NCBI GenBank assembly: GCA_016787925.1
Contig: JAEUSK010000252.1
Location: 1-32,604 of the forward strand
DNA length: 32,604 bases
Direction of reading: 5' to 3'
DNA from: a bacterium
GTDB taxonomy: Bacteria; CLD3; SB21
This document shows, piece by piece, positions 22,634 to 31,200 of this stretch; the first letter of the stretch is position 1; every line of letters starts with the position of its first letter. A program made the translations under genes and the position numbers. A model generated the notes under the pieces. It saw only the letters and a list, made by a program, of their open reading frames with translations, had not been told where the DNA came from and did no database searches.

Positions 22634-24970
22634 CTATTTTTGAAGAATCATCTTTTTTGTTTTAGAATAATCACCTGCTTTGATACGGTATAAGTATAGA
22701 CCGGATGCCAGCATTTTTCCAACATTATTTCTTCCATCCCATACAACTTGATGGTAACCGGGACTAAATTCCTTCTTGAAGAGCGTCCTAACTTCCTGTC
22801 CGAGTATATTATAAACTTTCATGATAACTTCTGATTTGGCCTGGATTCCAAAACGAATAAGCGTTTCAGGATTAAACGGATTGGGGACATTTTGTTCTAA
22901 AATCAGGTGCTCCGGAACTGCAGGAACGACTTTAATATCAAAAGTTATTTCGTCAAAACCCTGCGTGTTTGTCGCACGAATCGTCACGCGATGAAGCCCT
23001 ATCTGTTTTGATGTTGGAATCCACTGTATCCGCCCGGAGTTTGAATTCAATGACATGTTTGCCGGGCCTTCTGTGAGTGAGAATACCGGAGACGGATTTC
23101 CCGATGCAAGAACATACATCGTAAATAACGAGTCTGCGAACACGGTCTGATTTGTTATTGAACTTATGATCGGCACCTGGTTTCCGGCTTCATATAACTC
23201 AATACCTCCTCTGATATTTCCCATTAACAAATCCAGATCGCCGTCCTTATCTATGTCAATAAATCTCGGCACGGCATTTTGGGTTGCCTTAAGTGATTGA
23301 TATGGCCCCCCATTAGCAATAAAAAGTGGATTTTCAGCGCTGCCGATGTTTTCATAGTAAGCCATGTAGCCATCCTTAAAACCCACAATGAAATCAAGAT
23401 CACCATCCGCATCGGCATCAATGATTTCCGGAACTGACTCAGCTTTTCCGCTGCCGGTACCAAGATAGTCTAAAACAGGCGTCGCGAACTCCGGGGCGGA
23501 AGATGTCCCCACGTTTTTGAAGTAATTGATGGTACCGTTCTCTTCGCCGACAAAAAGATCAAAATCACCATCATGGTCGATATCAGCGAAAATAGGGGCA
23601 CTGTAGTTGCCAACATCAATTCCATGATAAAAGCTGTCTGTCAACTCAAAAATGGGATTTGCTGCATTTCCGTTGTTTCTGAAGTAAAATATTTTACCGG
23701 AAAAACTCCCTGAAAAACAGTCCTGGTCGCCGTCGTTGTCAATATCTACAAATGCCGGAGACGAAATAAATTCATTGGCCGGGAACGGCACCTTGATTGC
23801 CGTATCAAGTGACAATTTAATGATATGGCCTGCCAGCGTGGTATTCTTGTAAAAGACAATTCCTTCCTGATAGCTTCCGATGAATAAGTCATCATCGCCG
23901 TCCGCATCAATGTCGACTAAAACAGGATGTGATGACCTGCCGACATCCATACCATCAATGTAATTCCGGGTAATTAGTTCAAATTGCACTGTACCTGCTG
24001 TATTACGCTTGGCTAACGAATTATTTCTAAAGAACCAAAAATTATCCTTCTCTCGATCTCTAAATAACACATCGACAAAAAGGTCTTCATCCCCGTCTCC
24101 GTCAATATCGGCAAATACCGGAACGTTAAACCCTGGAGTATTCAGGATAGAGCTTGGAAACGTCGACGATGTGATCTCCGGAAAATCCGCTGTGAATTTA
24201 TTTCCTTTGTTCTCAAGATAATACATCCCGATACCAAAAAAATCACCCCAAACGATATCCAAATCAAAATCCCTATCGACATCCGAAAAAACGATTCCAC
24301 TTGCTCCGTGCCGCTGAACCGACGTAGCTTTTGCCCCAGAAATGATGAGAATATTTTCAAAATTATCTGTTACAAAGCGAAAAATGCAGTTGGAAGCAGT
24401 TCCAATATTCTCGTAAAAACCAAGTGATCCCACGCTACGCCCTGTAAAAAAATCAAAATCCCCGTCGCCGTCGATATCTGCAAAAAAAGGGATGCTCTGA
24501 TTTTCAGTAATGATCGTATTGCCGGATGAATCGGTAACGACTGCATCTTTTACAATAAACACGGGGTGAACGAGTCCGCCTGTATTTTCGTACAAACGCA
24601 TCGATGCTGATGGGCCGGCCGCAAAAATATCCTTATCGCCGTCTCCGTCAATATCAACAAAACGGCACCAGTTGCCGACATTCAGCGAGTCAAAATAATC
24701 CGTAATAAATATAAATTTTTCTCCGTCATTTTCATAATATGTAAGTCTTCCGTCAACCTGCGTTATAAAAAGGTCAAGATCCAGATCGCCATCATAGTCA
24801 ATAAAACTGGATTTGGATGCGTAGGTTCCGCCAAAAAAATCATGCGGAAGTCTGTGTCCATAATGCTCCACAATGAATGGGTTAATTTTTTTGGTGAAAC
24901 TCTGACTGCGAGTTTTGGAAGGAGTTAACAGTAAGCACAATATGAAACTGGTCAAAAGAGTGGGCTTCAT
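22634..24970 (-). CDS. Secreted FG-GAP/VCBS-repeat protein with T9SS sorting domain
   Basis: The 778-residue protein has a signal peptide (MKPTLLTSFILCLLLTPS) and ten DxDxDGDxD-like calcium-binding motifs spread from about residue 57 to 610, for example DIDGDGDKDIF, DIDGDGDEDLF, DIDADGDDDLF and DIDHDGDFDLF. These mark a beta-propeller-type FG-GAP/VCBS fold. An Ig-like domain of the putative-Ig type follows (about 610-695), then a type A sorting domain (LEQNVPNPFNPETLIRF, LGQEVRTLF, ASGLYLYRI, TKKMILQK). It should be exported by Sec and the type IX system. Its ATG overlaps the permease stop in ATGA, so the two are translationally coupled. Confidence 0.88.
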   Translation of the reverse strand: MKPTLLTSFILCLLLTPSKTRSQSFTKKINPFIVEHYGHRLPHDFFGGTYASKSSFIDYDGDLDLDLFITQVDGRLTYYENDGEKFIFITDYFDSLNVGNWCRFVDIDGDGDKDIFAAGPSASMRLYENTGGLVHPVFIVKDAVVTDSSGNTIITENQSIPFFADIDGDGDFDFFTGRSVGSLGFYENIGTASNCIFRFVTDNFENILIISGAKATSVQRHGASGIVFSDVDRDFDLDIVWGDFFGIGMYYLENKGNKFTADFPEITSSTFPSSILNTPGFNVPVFADIDGDGDEDLFVDVLFRDREKDNFWFFRNNSLAKRNTAGTVQFELITRNYIDGMDVGRSSHPVLVDIDADGDDDLFIGSYQEGIVFYKNTTLAGHIIKLSLDTAIKVPFPANEFISSPAFVDIDNDGDQDCFSGSFSGKIFYFRNNGNAANPIFELTDSFYHGIDVGNYSAPIFADIDHDGDFDLFVGEENGTINYFKNVGTSSAPEFATPVLDYLGTGSGKAESVPEIIDADADGDLDFIVGFKDGYMAYYENIGSAENPLFIANGGPYQSLKATQNAVPRFIDIDKDGDLDLLMGNIRGGIELYEAGNQVPIISSITNQTVFADSLFTMYVLASGNPSPVFSLTEGPANMSLNSNSGRIQWIPTSKQIGLHRVTIRATNTQGFDEITFDIKVVPAVPEHLILEQNVPNPFNPETLIRFGIQAKSEVIMKVYNILGQEVRTLFKKEFSPGYHQVVWDGRNNVGKMLASGLYLYRIKAGDYSKTKKMILQK

Positions 24971-26079
24971 CCAGGAATTATTTTTTTTGACAAACGCATT
25001 TTAATTTCTTTACCAAGACTCCAAAAAAGCAACGGCAGAAAAATAATAGCACTTCCGTACTTCACGGTATCCGGCACGATCTCCGAGGCGTTCCCCATGT
25101 TGACCACTATTTCAATGCCAAAAAAAGTGTAAATTGTATTCAGAAGAAATCCCAGCAGGAGCGCCGCAATGGCTATGGACAAAATATACGAAATAATAGA
25201 TCGTGTCCCTAAAGTACTCTTAACCACGCTCATCGTTGATATATTGGTGGCGGGTCCGGCCAGAAGAAATACAAGTGCCGCCCCTGGAGAAATCCCTTTC
25301 ATTATTAATGCGGCGGCAATCGGCGTTGACGCGCTGGCGCAGACATACAGAGGTATTCCAATTGCCAGCATAACAAACATGGTTATTGTCTCGTTATGGA
25401 AATAAGTTGAAAAAAAATCTTCAGGAATCGCGACCGAAATGATTGCCGAGATGACCATTCCTATCAATAAATAATATGCAATATCACCCAGCAAGTCTGT
25501 AAATGCATAATGTATACCGCTTTTCAGTCTGGCATAAACACTCACTGTTGATTCGGGACCAAGATGCGGTGCATGAACACGGCAGTGATCATCGTCACAA
25601 CCGGCCGCCGAGGATGCAATCTTCGAAGTGTTGCCTTGTGGCTTTGTATCGTCTTTTCTGGATTGAATATTTTCAGCTATACCGGCAATAAAAGCGGTTA
25701 CAAAGGCCGCTACCGGCCTGAATACGGTCATTAAAGGATCCAGCATGGCGTACGATATCGCGACCGAGTCGATACCCGTTTCTGGTGCAGAAATAAGAAA
25801 ACTAACTGTTGCCCCCTTGCTTGCTCCGGTCTTATGAAGTGACACGCCCATTGGGATGACGCTGCAAGAGCATAGCGGCAGTGGCGTACCTATGAGCGAA
25901 GCCCTTAAAACAGACGACATGTTCGATTGGCCCATATAGCGCACTATCGTTTCCGTGCGAACGAAGGCTTTAATAAAACCTGCGCTTAAGAAGCCGACCA
26001 GCAGATAGAGCGACGCATCCACCAAAGTGTGAAAGATGGAAAGCACGATTTCTGACATAGATGACAAGATCATTTCCAT
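24967..26079 (-). CDS. Permease of the SO_0444-type Cu/Zn efflux (DUF318/ArsP-like) family
   Basis: The 370-residue protein has two bundles of about four transmembrane helices each. The first carries the hallmark PLPLCSCSVIP (67-77, C70 and C72) and the second YVCASASTP (245-253). The central loop has a Cys/His cluster, C161-DDD-H165-C166-RVH, likely metal-binding. Related permeases export copper, zinc or organoarsenicals; the paired ArsR/SmtB repressor points to a metal here. The gene starts six bases after the repressor's stop and overlaps the VCBS gene by 4 bp, forming a three-gene operon. Confidence 0.85.
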   Translation of the reverse strand: MEMILSSMSEIVLSIFHTLVDASLYLLVGFLSAGFIKAFVRTETIVRYMGQSNMSSVLRASLIGTPLPLCSCSVIPMGVSLHKTGASKGATVSFLISAPETGIDSVAISYAMLDPLMTVFRPVAAFVTAFIAGIAENIQSRKDDTKPQGNTSKIASSAAGCDDDHCRVHAPHLGPESTVSVYARLKSGIHYAFTDLLGDIAYYLLIGMVISAIISVAIPEDFFSTYFHNETITMFVMLAIGIPLYVCASASTPIAAALIMKGISPGAALVFLLAGPATNISTMSVVKSTLGTRSIISYILSIAIAALLLGFLLNTIYTFFGIEIVVNMGNASEIVPDTVKYGSAIIFLPLLFWSLGKEIKMRLSKKIIPG

Positions 26080-26085
26080 AGCAGT

Positions 26086-26490
26086 TTATTTACGTTCTTC
26101 GATATGGTCCGTAGCCTGTTTTAGCAGATTCTCAATGTGGTGATCGTCCAGACTGTAATACGTCATTTTGCCCTCACGGCGAAATCTCACCAATCTGAGA
26201 TTTCGCATCAATCTGAGGTGGTGCGACACTGCCGACTTTGTAATACCTAAAAAGTTGGCAATGTCACAGACGCACAATTCCGTTTCAATTAAGGCTAAAA
26301 CAACTTTCAGACGCGTCGTATCGCCAAGAATGGAGAAAACTTCACTCAGCTTGTATAATTCACTGGCAGGCCGCATTTTCTTGCGCAATATTTTGATCTT
26401 TTTTGCGTCAAAAAAGTCAATTTCACAGACGTCCATCGATGCCGGTTTCTCAAGATCAAAACGCTTAGTATTTTTTTGTTGTGTGTGCAT
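26086..26490 (-). CDS. ArsR/SmtB-family metal-sensing repressor
   Basis: From the ATG at 26490 the protein has about 134 residues with a winged helix-turn-helix (LGDTTRLKVVLALIETELCV, then CDIANFLGITKSAVSHHLRL). Two metal sites are suggested: cysteines at ELCVCD with an upstream VCEID (alpha3N type, as in CadC), and DDHH...DHIEE on the last helix, closely resembling the zinc site of SmtB. Metal binding should release it from DNA. I prefer ATG at 26490 over a TTG eight codons upstream because the latter lies inside the operator palindrome. It probably represses its own operon, including the permease 6 bp downstream. Confidence 0.9.
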   Translation of the reverse strand: MHTQQKNTKRFDLEKPASMDVCEIDFFDAKKIKILRKKMRPASELYKLSEVFSILGDTTRLKVVLALIETELCVCDIANFLGITKSAVSHHLRLMRNLRLVRFRREGKMTYYSLDDHHIENLLKQATDHIEERK

Positions 26491-26506
26491 GAAATATGAC
26501 AAACAA

Positions 26507-26522
26507 TTAAACAACCGTTTAA
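26507..26522. promoter_or_regulatory. Operator palindrome of the ArsR/SmtB repressor
   Basis: TTAAAC (26507-26512) and GTTTAA (26517-26522) flank AACC. The site lies 16 bp upstream of the repressor's ATG. AT-rich imperfect palindromes of this size are usual ArsR/SmtB sites. Confidence 0.55.
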
Positions 26523-26549
26523 CTATTAATTACAAAAAAACAGCCGTTA

Positions 26550-26555
26550 TGTCAA
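26550..26555 (-). promoter_or_regulatory. Possible -35 box of the metal-efflux operon
   Basis: TTGACA on the minus strand. Seventeen bases on stands TAATTA, a poor -10, next to the operator at 26507-26522. The position fits a repressible promoter, but the -10 match is weak. Confidence 0.35.
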
Positions 26556-26630
26556 GTGTTATGACTCCTGCTGAAATAAATCTTGCATTTATCTCACTCC
26601 GGGTATATATTCGCACTTGAAAAATGATAC

Positions 26631-26704
26631 GCACCCGTAGCTCAATTGGATAGAGCATCTGACTACGGATCAGAAGGTTTGGGGTTCAAATCCCTACGGG
26701 TGTA
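26631..26704 (+). tRNA. tRNA-Arg (anticodon ACG)
   Basis: A complete cloverleaf: acceptor GCACCCG/CGGGTGT, D-stem GCTC/GAGC with AATTGGATA, anticodon stem TCTGA/TCAGA around CTACGGA (anticodon ACG at 26665-26667), T-arm TGGGG-TTCAAAT-CCCTA, discriminator A. The first pair is G-T. CCA is not encoded. A terminator follows at 26711. Confidence 0.95.
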
Positions 26705-26710
26705 CGAAAT

Positions 26711-26738
26711 AAAACCCTTTGATCTCAAAGGGTTTTTT
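26711..26738 (+). terminator. Rho-independent terminator after tRNA-Arg
   Basis: AAAACCCTTT (26711-26720) pairs with AAAGGGTTTT around GATCTC, followed by a T-run. It lies between tRNA-Arg and the glycosyltransferase start. Confidence 0.85.
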
Positions 26739-26756
26739 AATTCTGCCCCTGTAACT

Positions 26757-27440
26757 ATGGAACCCATACTTGTAGTCATTCCGGCATACAATTCGGCATC
26801 TTCATTGGGAAATGTCATTGCCAAGATTCGCCGGCACCTGACAGAGTCCGGATACCCGTATAATATACTGGTAGTAAATGACGGTTCTACAGACCTGACC
26901 GCAGAAGTCGCAACGGGACTCGGTGTGTTACTAATAAACCACGCTCAGAATCTGGGAAAGGGCGCAGCTTTAAAAACGGCTTTCCAATATGCGGACAAGA
27001 ATAAATATGCCGTGATAGCTACTATGGATTCAGATCTTCAACACGATCCGTCTTCCCTACCCTCGATGCTATCTTTGTTTATGTCCGGCAACTACGATCT
27101 TGTTATCGGAACCAGGCAATTCGACATGAATAAAATGTCACTGAGCCGGATCATTTCGAATCGCCTTACCAGCAGGCTCATATCTATGAGAGCCAAGCAA
27201 CCCATTCTTGACAGCCAATCCGGCTATAGAATTATGCGGACGTCGGCAATCAGAAATATTACTCTTAAAACGTCACGATTTGAAACTGAATCAGAAATAG
27301 TAATACGCTTAGCGCAAAACCATTGCCGTATTGGGTTTTATCCGATTGATACCATATACGCCGGAGAGAAAAGTAATATTCGGCATGTACGGGATACATT
27401 GAGATTTATCAAAATGTACATCGGCACAATTTTGCATTAA
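26757..27440 (+). CDS. GT2-family glycosyltransferase (dolichyl-phosphate-mannose synthase-like)
   Basis: The 227-residue protein has a single GT-A fold domain: VVIPAYNSASSLG (6-18), the nucleotide-binding VVNDGSTD (39-46), and a DSD metal-binding motif (91-93 in ATMDSDLQHDP), followed by DSQSGYRIM and ETESEIVIR. It matches the DPM/DPG-synthase-like GT2 group, which transfers sugars to polyprenyl phosphates. There is no C-terminal membrane domain, so it should act at the inner face of the membrane. The start at 26757 follows the tRNA terminator; the frame is open further upstream, but only through the tRNA. The DedA gene begins 22 bp downstream. Confidence 0.88.
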   Translation: MEPILVVIPAYNSASSLGNVIAKIRRHLTESGYPYNILVVNDGSTDLTAEVATGLGVLLINHAQNLGKGAALKTAFQYADKNKYAVIATMDSDLQHDPSSLPSMLSLFMSGNYDLVIGTRQFDMNKMSLSRIISNRLTSRLISMRAKQPILDSQSGYRIMRTSAIRNITLKTSRFETESEIVIRLAQNHCRIGFYPIDTIYAGEKSNIRHVRDTLRFIKMYIGTILH

Positions 27441-27461
27441 CTCATTCAAAGGACAGGCAGA

Positions 27462-28115
27462 ATGGAACTACTGAAAGATTTAATTGATATTGTTCTGCAC
27501 TTGGATTCTCATCTGGCAGAACTTATAGCCAACTATGGCACATGGACCTATGCTATTTTATTCTTGATCATTTTTTGTGAGACCGGATTAGTCATATTCC
27601 CTATTCTTCCCGGTGATTCATTATTATTTGCCGCCGGCGCTTTAGCGGCAACTACAGAATTGGATGTACATGTACTTGCTGTTCTGCTGACTTGCGCTGC
27701 GATACTTGGCGATTCGGTGAATTACGCTGTCGGCAGGAGAATCGGCCCTAAAGTATTTCATTACGAAAATTCTAAATTATTTAACAAACAACATCTTATG
27801 CGAACACATGAGTTTTATGAACGATACGGAGGCGTGACTATTATTGTGGCGCGTTTTATTCCTATCATCAGAACTTTTGCGCCATTTGTTGCCGGAATAG
27901 GTTCCATGACTTACTCAAAATTTATTCTATATAATATTTCCGGCGGGATTGTGTGGATCGTTTCATTATTGTATGCAGGTTTCTTTTTTGGAAATATTCC
28001 AATCGTCAAAGACAATTTTACGTTCGTTATCCTTGCGATTATTTTTATTTCAATTCTACCTGGAATTATTGCCTATGTACAACAAAAGCTGAAGAAGCAT
28101 AAGGCCAACCAATAA
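27462..28115 (+). CDS. DedA family membrane protein
   Basis: The 217-residue membrane protein has the DedA signature: FCETGLVIFPILPGDSLLF (38-56) on the first half and VARFIPIIRTFAPFVAG (129-145), the conserved arginine motif, on the second. Members of this family are now thought to flip polyprenyl phosphate or phospholipids across the inner membrane. That would suit the neighbouring GT2, which likely uses polyprenyl-phosphate sugars. AAAGGAC is upstream of the ATG at modest spacing. The basic tail KKHKANQ suggests a cytoplasmic C-terminus. Confidence 0.9.
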   Translation: MELLKDLIDIVLHLDSHLAELIANYGTWTYAILFLIIFCETGLVIFPILPGDSLLFAAGALAATTELDVHVLAVLLTCAAILGDSVNYAVGRRIGPKVFHYENSKLFNKQHLMRTHEFYERYGGVTIIVARFIPIIRTFAPFVAGIGSMTYSKFILYNISGGIVWIVSLLYAGFFFGNIPIVKDNFTFVILAIIFISILPGIIAYVQQKLKKHKANQ

Positions 28116-28205
28116 CCAGGATTACTCTGCATGAGCCATTTCATTGACGTCTAAGTCACCGATACGGGTATCGTCTCTGGTGGATGCTGTAAAATAAATT
28201 AAAAA

Positions 28206-28246
28206 AGAAAACCCCGTAAGAAAAACTCACGGGGTTTTTTGCAATT
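28206..28246. terminator. Bidirectional terminator between dedA and the giant secreted-protein gene
   Basis: AAAACCCCGT (28207-28216) pairs with ACGGGGTTTT, around a short A-rich loop, with T-runs on both strands. It serves dedA on the plus strand and the secreted-protein gene on the minus strand. Upstream, CGATACGGGTATCG (about 28160-28173) is a small perfect palindrome. Confidence 0.8.
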
Positions 28247-28260
28247 AATTATTCTTAAGA

Positions 28261-31200
28261 CTATTTGAGCATGATCATCTTACGGGTTTGCGTGAATTTA
28301 TCTTTGCCGTCAGCTGACACGGCAGTTAATCGATAAATGTAGATACCGCTGGCAACCGCCTGATTGTATTTATTCAATCCGTTCCATACTGCCTGCTGGA
28401 ATCCGGCATCCATTCGGCGATCAACTAGCGTCGCGACTTCCTGCCCCAGAATATTATAAACCTTCAGAGAGACTTTTGCTGAAACGGGTAACCTGAATTT
28501 GATGGTAGTTTCAGGATTAAACGGATTCGGCGCGTTCGGCTCTAAGGTAAATTTATTCGGTAATTCCACCGTGACGGTCACGTCATTGTGATAAGTTAGG
28601 CTTCCGTCAAAGCCAACGTCTGCCAGCCGGTATAGATAGGTCTTACCCAATTCAACGGAATAATCAATCTCACTGTAATCCGTGGCCGAACTCGTTGAAC
28701 CTTGGCCCTCAACCGTCATGATGGACTGAAATGCCTGATTCTTACTGAGATCTGTTGAAACCTCTTTTCGTTCGATTATCCAGTAAGCATTGTCAAGTTC
28801 ACTCTCTGTTCGCCATGCAAGGCGCACCTTATTTTCATACGGAACTGCTTTGAACTTGCCGCTTAGTAAGACCGGTACACTATTGTCTGAACTTAGCGTT
28901 CCATAGGCATAGTACGTCCCTGCTCCGGAAGAATTTGTAAACAGAATATTGGCATTGCCACCTGAATCACGCCCGGCAGGAGATATCGTTTGGTAACCGG
29001 CTCCAACAAGTGTGGTCCAGTTTAGACTATCCGCGGAACGCATCACCCTTATGCTGTCCGGTTTACTTACGCCCTCAATATCACCACCGATGCCGACATT
29101 TGTTTTGATACTTATTCGTACTGTATCGGACGTAGAGATAAAAACCAAACCGCTGTCAATTGAAATTCGGTAAAATCGGGCGCTGGATATAGCATTAATG
29201 TCTGCTGGTTTAGATGAAATAGTCACGCCTCGGGGTATAATCTCGACGCGAACTCTTGTTCTTGAAGCTGCTGTTGAACCCGTAACTCTCACCGGACGAT
29301 AGAAACTTCCGCTCCCAACTTCGAAGTTCCGTCCAACATTACTAGTCGAAGCCGGGAACGTGATCGCCATTTTGCCGTCAACATACGATGTTGAATCGCC
29401 GCCGGAGATCGGCGTAATGGCGCTATTCAATAATCGCATGATATTTGTGCCCATACGAATGATTCCCTTTGTCAGGGTCAACGTGCGGGTAAGCTGTAAG
29501 CTGTCGTTAGTTCCGGTGACAACCACTTGCGCACCGGCAGCTGTCCTATTAATCGAAAAATCCCTAAACGATCTGGCTACAGCGCCGCTGGCAAATCTGA
29601 GCGTATCGTTCACCGTTGTACCGGTCATGCTGAGATCTGTCGAGTCGGATGATGTGATCGTGCCGGTACCACCCGGATAGGTTATATTACCTCCAAAGAC
29701 CCACCGATTTCCTCGTCCCAAAGACAAATTATTTCCAGCATTGATGGTCAGTACATTCTGCACAGTATCCAATTGCTGAAATACTCCCGGTGTTCCGCTG
29801 TAGATAAATGACACGCCTGAACTGTTATTAATGTTCAAATTGTAAAAGCTCGCGGTTCCGCCAGCCGCGGTCGCCCGCGTAATGCGTTGAGGTGATGTAC
29901 CATTAAATGTGAAAGTACTGGTGCCGAGAGTGAGGAGGCTTCTTGTATTATGTACTAAATGAAGATGGCCGCCAAGAGTAATATTATAGTTACTTAAACT
30001 GGTAAACAAATTATTAAAATCACCGATATGCAGCGAATCTCTTACGTTGATATTTCCGGCCAATGTTCTGGTGCGCGTTGCCGCGGTAGCGAGAAATTGC
30101 AGCCTGCCGTAGCTGAAACCATTAAGCGCGCTGACGGTCGTTGTTCCATTAAAATCGTATAGGACTTTGCTGGTCGGATCCATGTTGTACACGCTGTAGC
30201 TTGCGGGGAAATTAGCTGCACCGGAAACCCGCAAAACCGTTCCTGCCGCCATGAAAAGCGAATCTCCCACACCGCCGTTGTGATTGGCCGTAAATGTTCC
30301 CATGCTGACCTGGCCGTTTAAGATTCGCATGGATTTATTAACTGTAATATTGGCCCCAATGGTTTTCACTGTATTATTTGCAAATACAATGTTATTAAAC
30401 GTTGTTGTTTGCCCGGTCGGTATTGTCGAGGCCACTGAACCGGCGAAAATCACTGTACCACTGTCCTTCGCAACAAAAGTGGTGTAAGTTCCGGTTGGCA
30501 AGACCGGTGTCGCAGATGTATTATCAAGTATGATGGTGCCCACTCCCGATACATTGCCAAAGTCATTGGTGGCAGTATTCTGAATCAGAACGGTTCCAGG
30601 CCCGGGTGTAGATCCTCCATACTGGTCAAACGTTACGGCAAGTACCGTACGACCGGACAGCCCGGATGGAATCGTGACTGTTTTACTGTCGCCGATCACC
30701 ACTGGAGTTTGTCCATTTGGAAGAAATAGTGCAGTCGGGCCGCCATAGCTTCCCGTAGCCCATGTGCTCAGGGTCTGCCAATTACCGTTGGCTCTGCTGT
30801 AGAAAACCGTTGGCACACCGTAGGCCGCATCCTCACCGGCAGTATAATCTGCAGCTATTATTGTAGAGTCCGGATTAAATATTGTAATACTGTCGCCCGT
30901 AGTGCTGATACTGGATGTCGGCTTCGTCCATGTAAATGGAATGAAGTATCCGCCAATATAGCTAGCTTCCGTTCCTAACGGTGTAATTCCGGAACCATAC
31001 ACATAATAATGTTGCGCAGCGGCGTCAGCAGCAAGACCGGTCTTGGTAACTTTCCAATAATAAGGCAATGCAATAGAACCATCGGCTAAGTTAGGGTGCG
31101 CTGAATTCACAGGTACGACAGTTATGGTACCTGCGGCCGGAGTTGTTCCCGCATTGGTAATTCGAATCGTAGCCGGTGTATAATTGGCTCCCGTCCCAAC

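Noticed and set aside
26646-26756. Upstream extension of the glycosyltransferase
   Set aside because: The extension reads through tRNA-Arg and its terminator; the GT2 fold begins right at the ATG at 26757.
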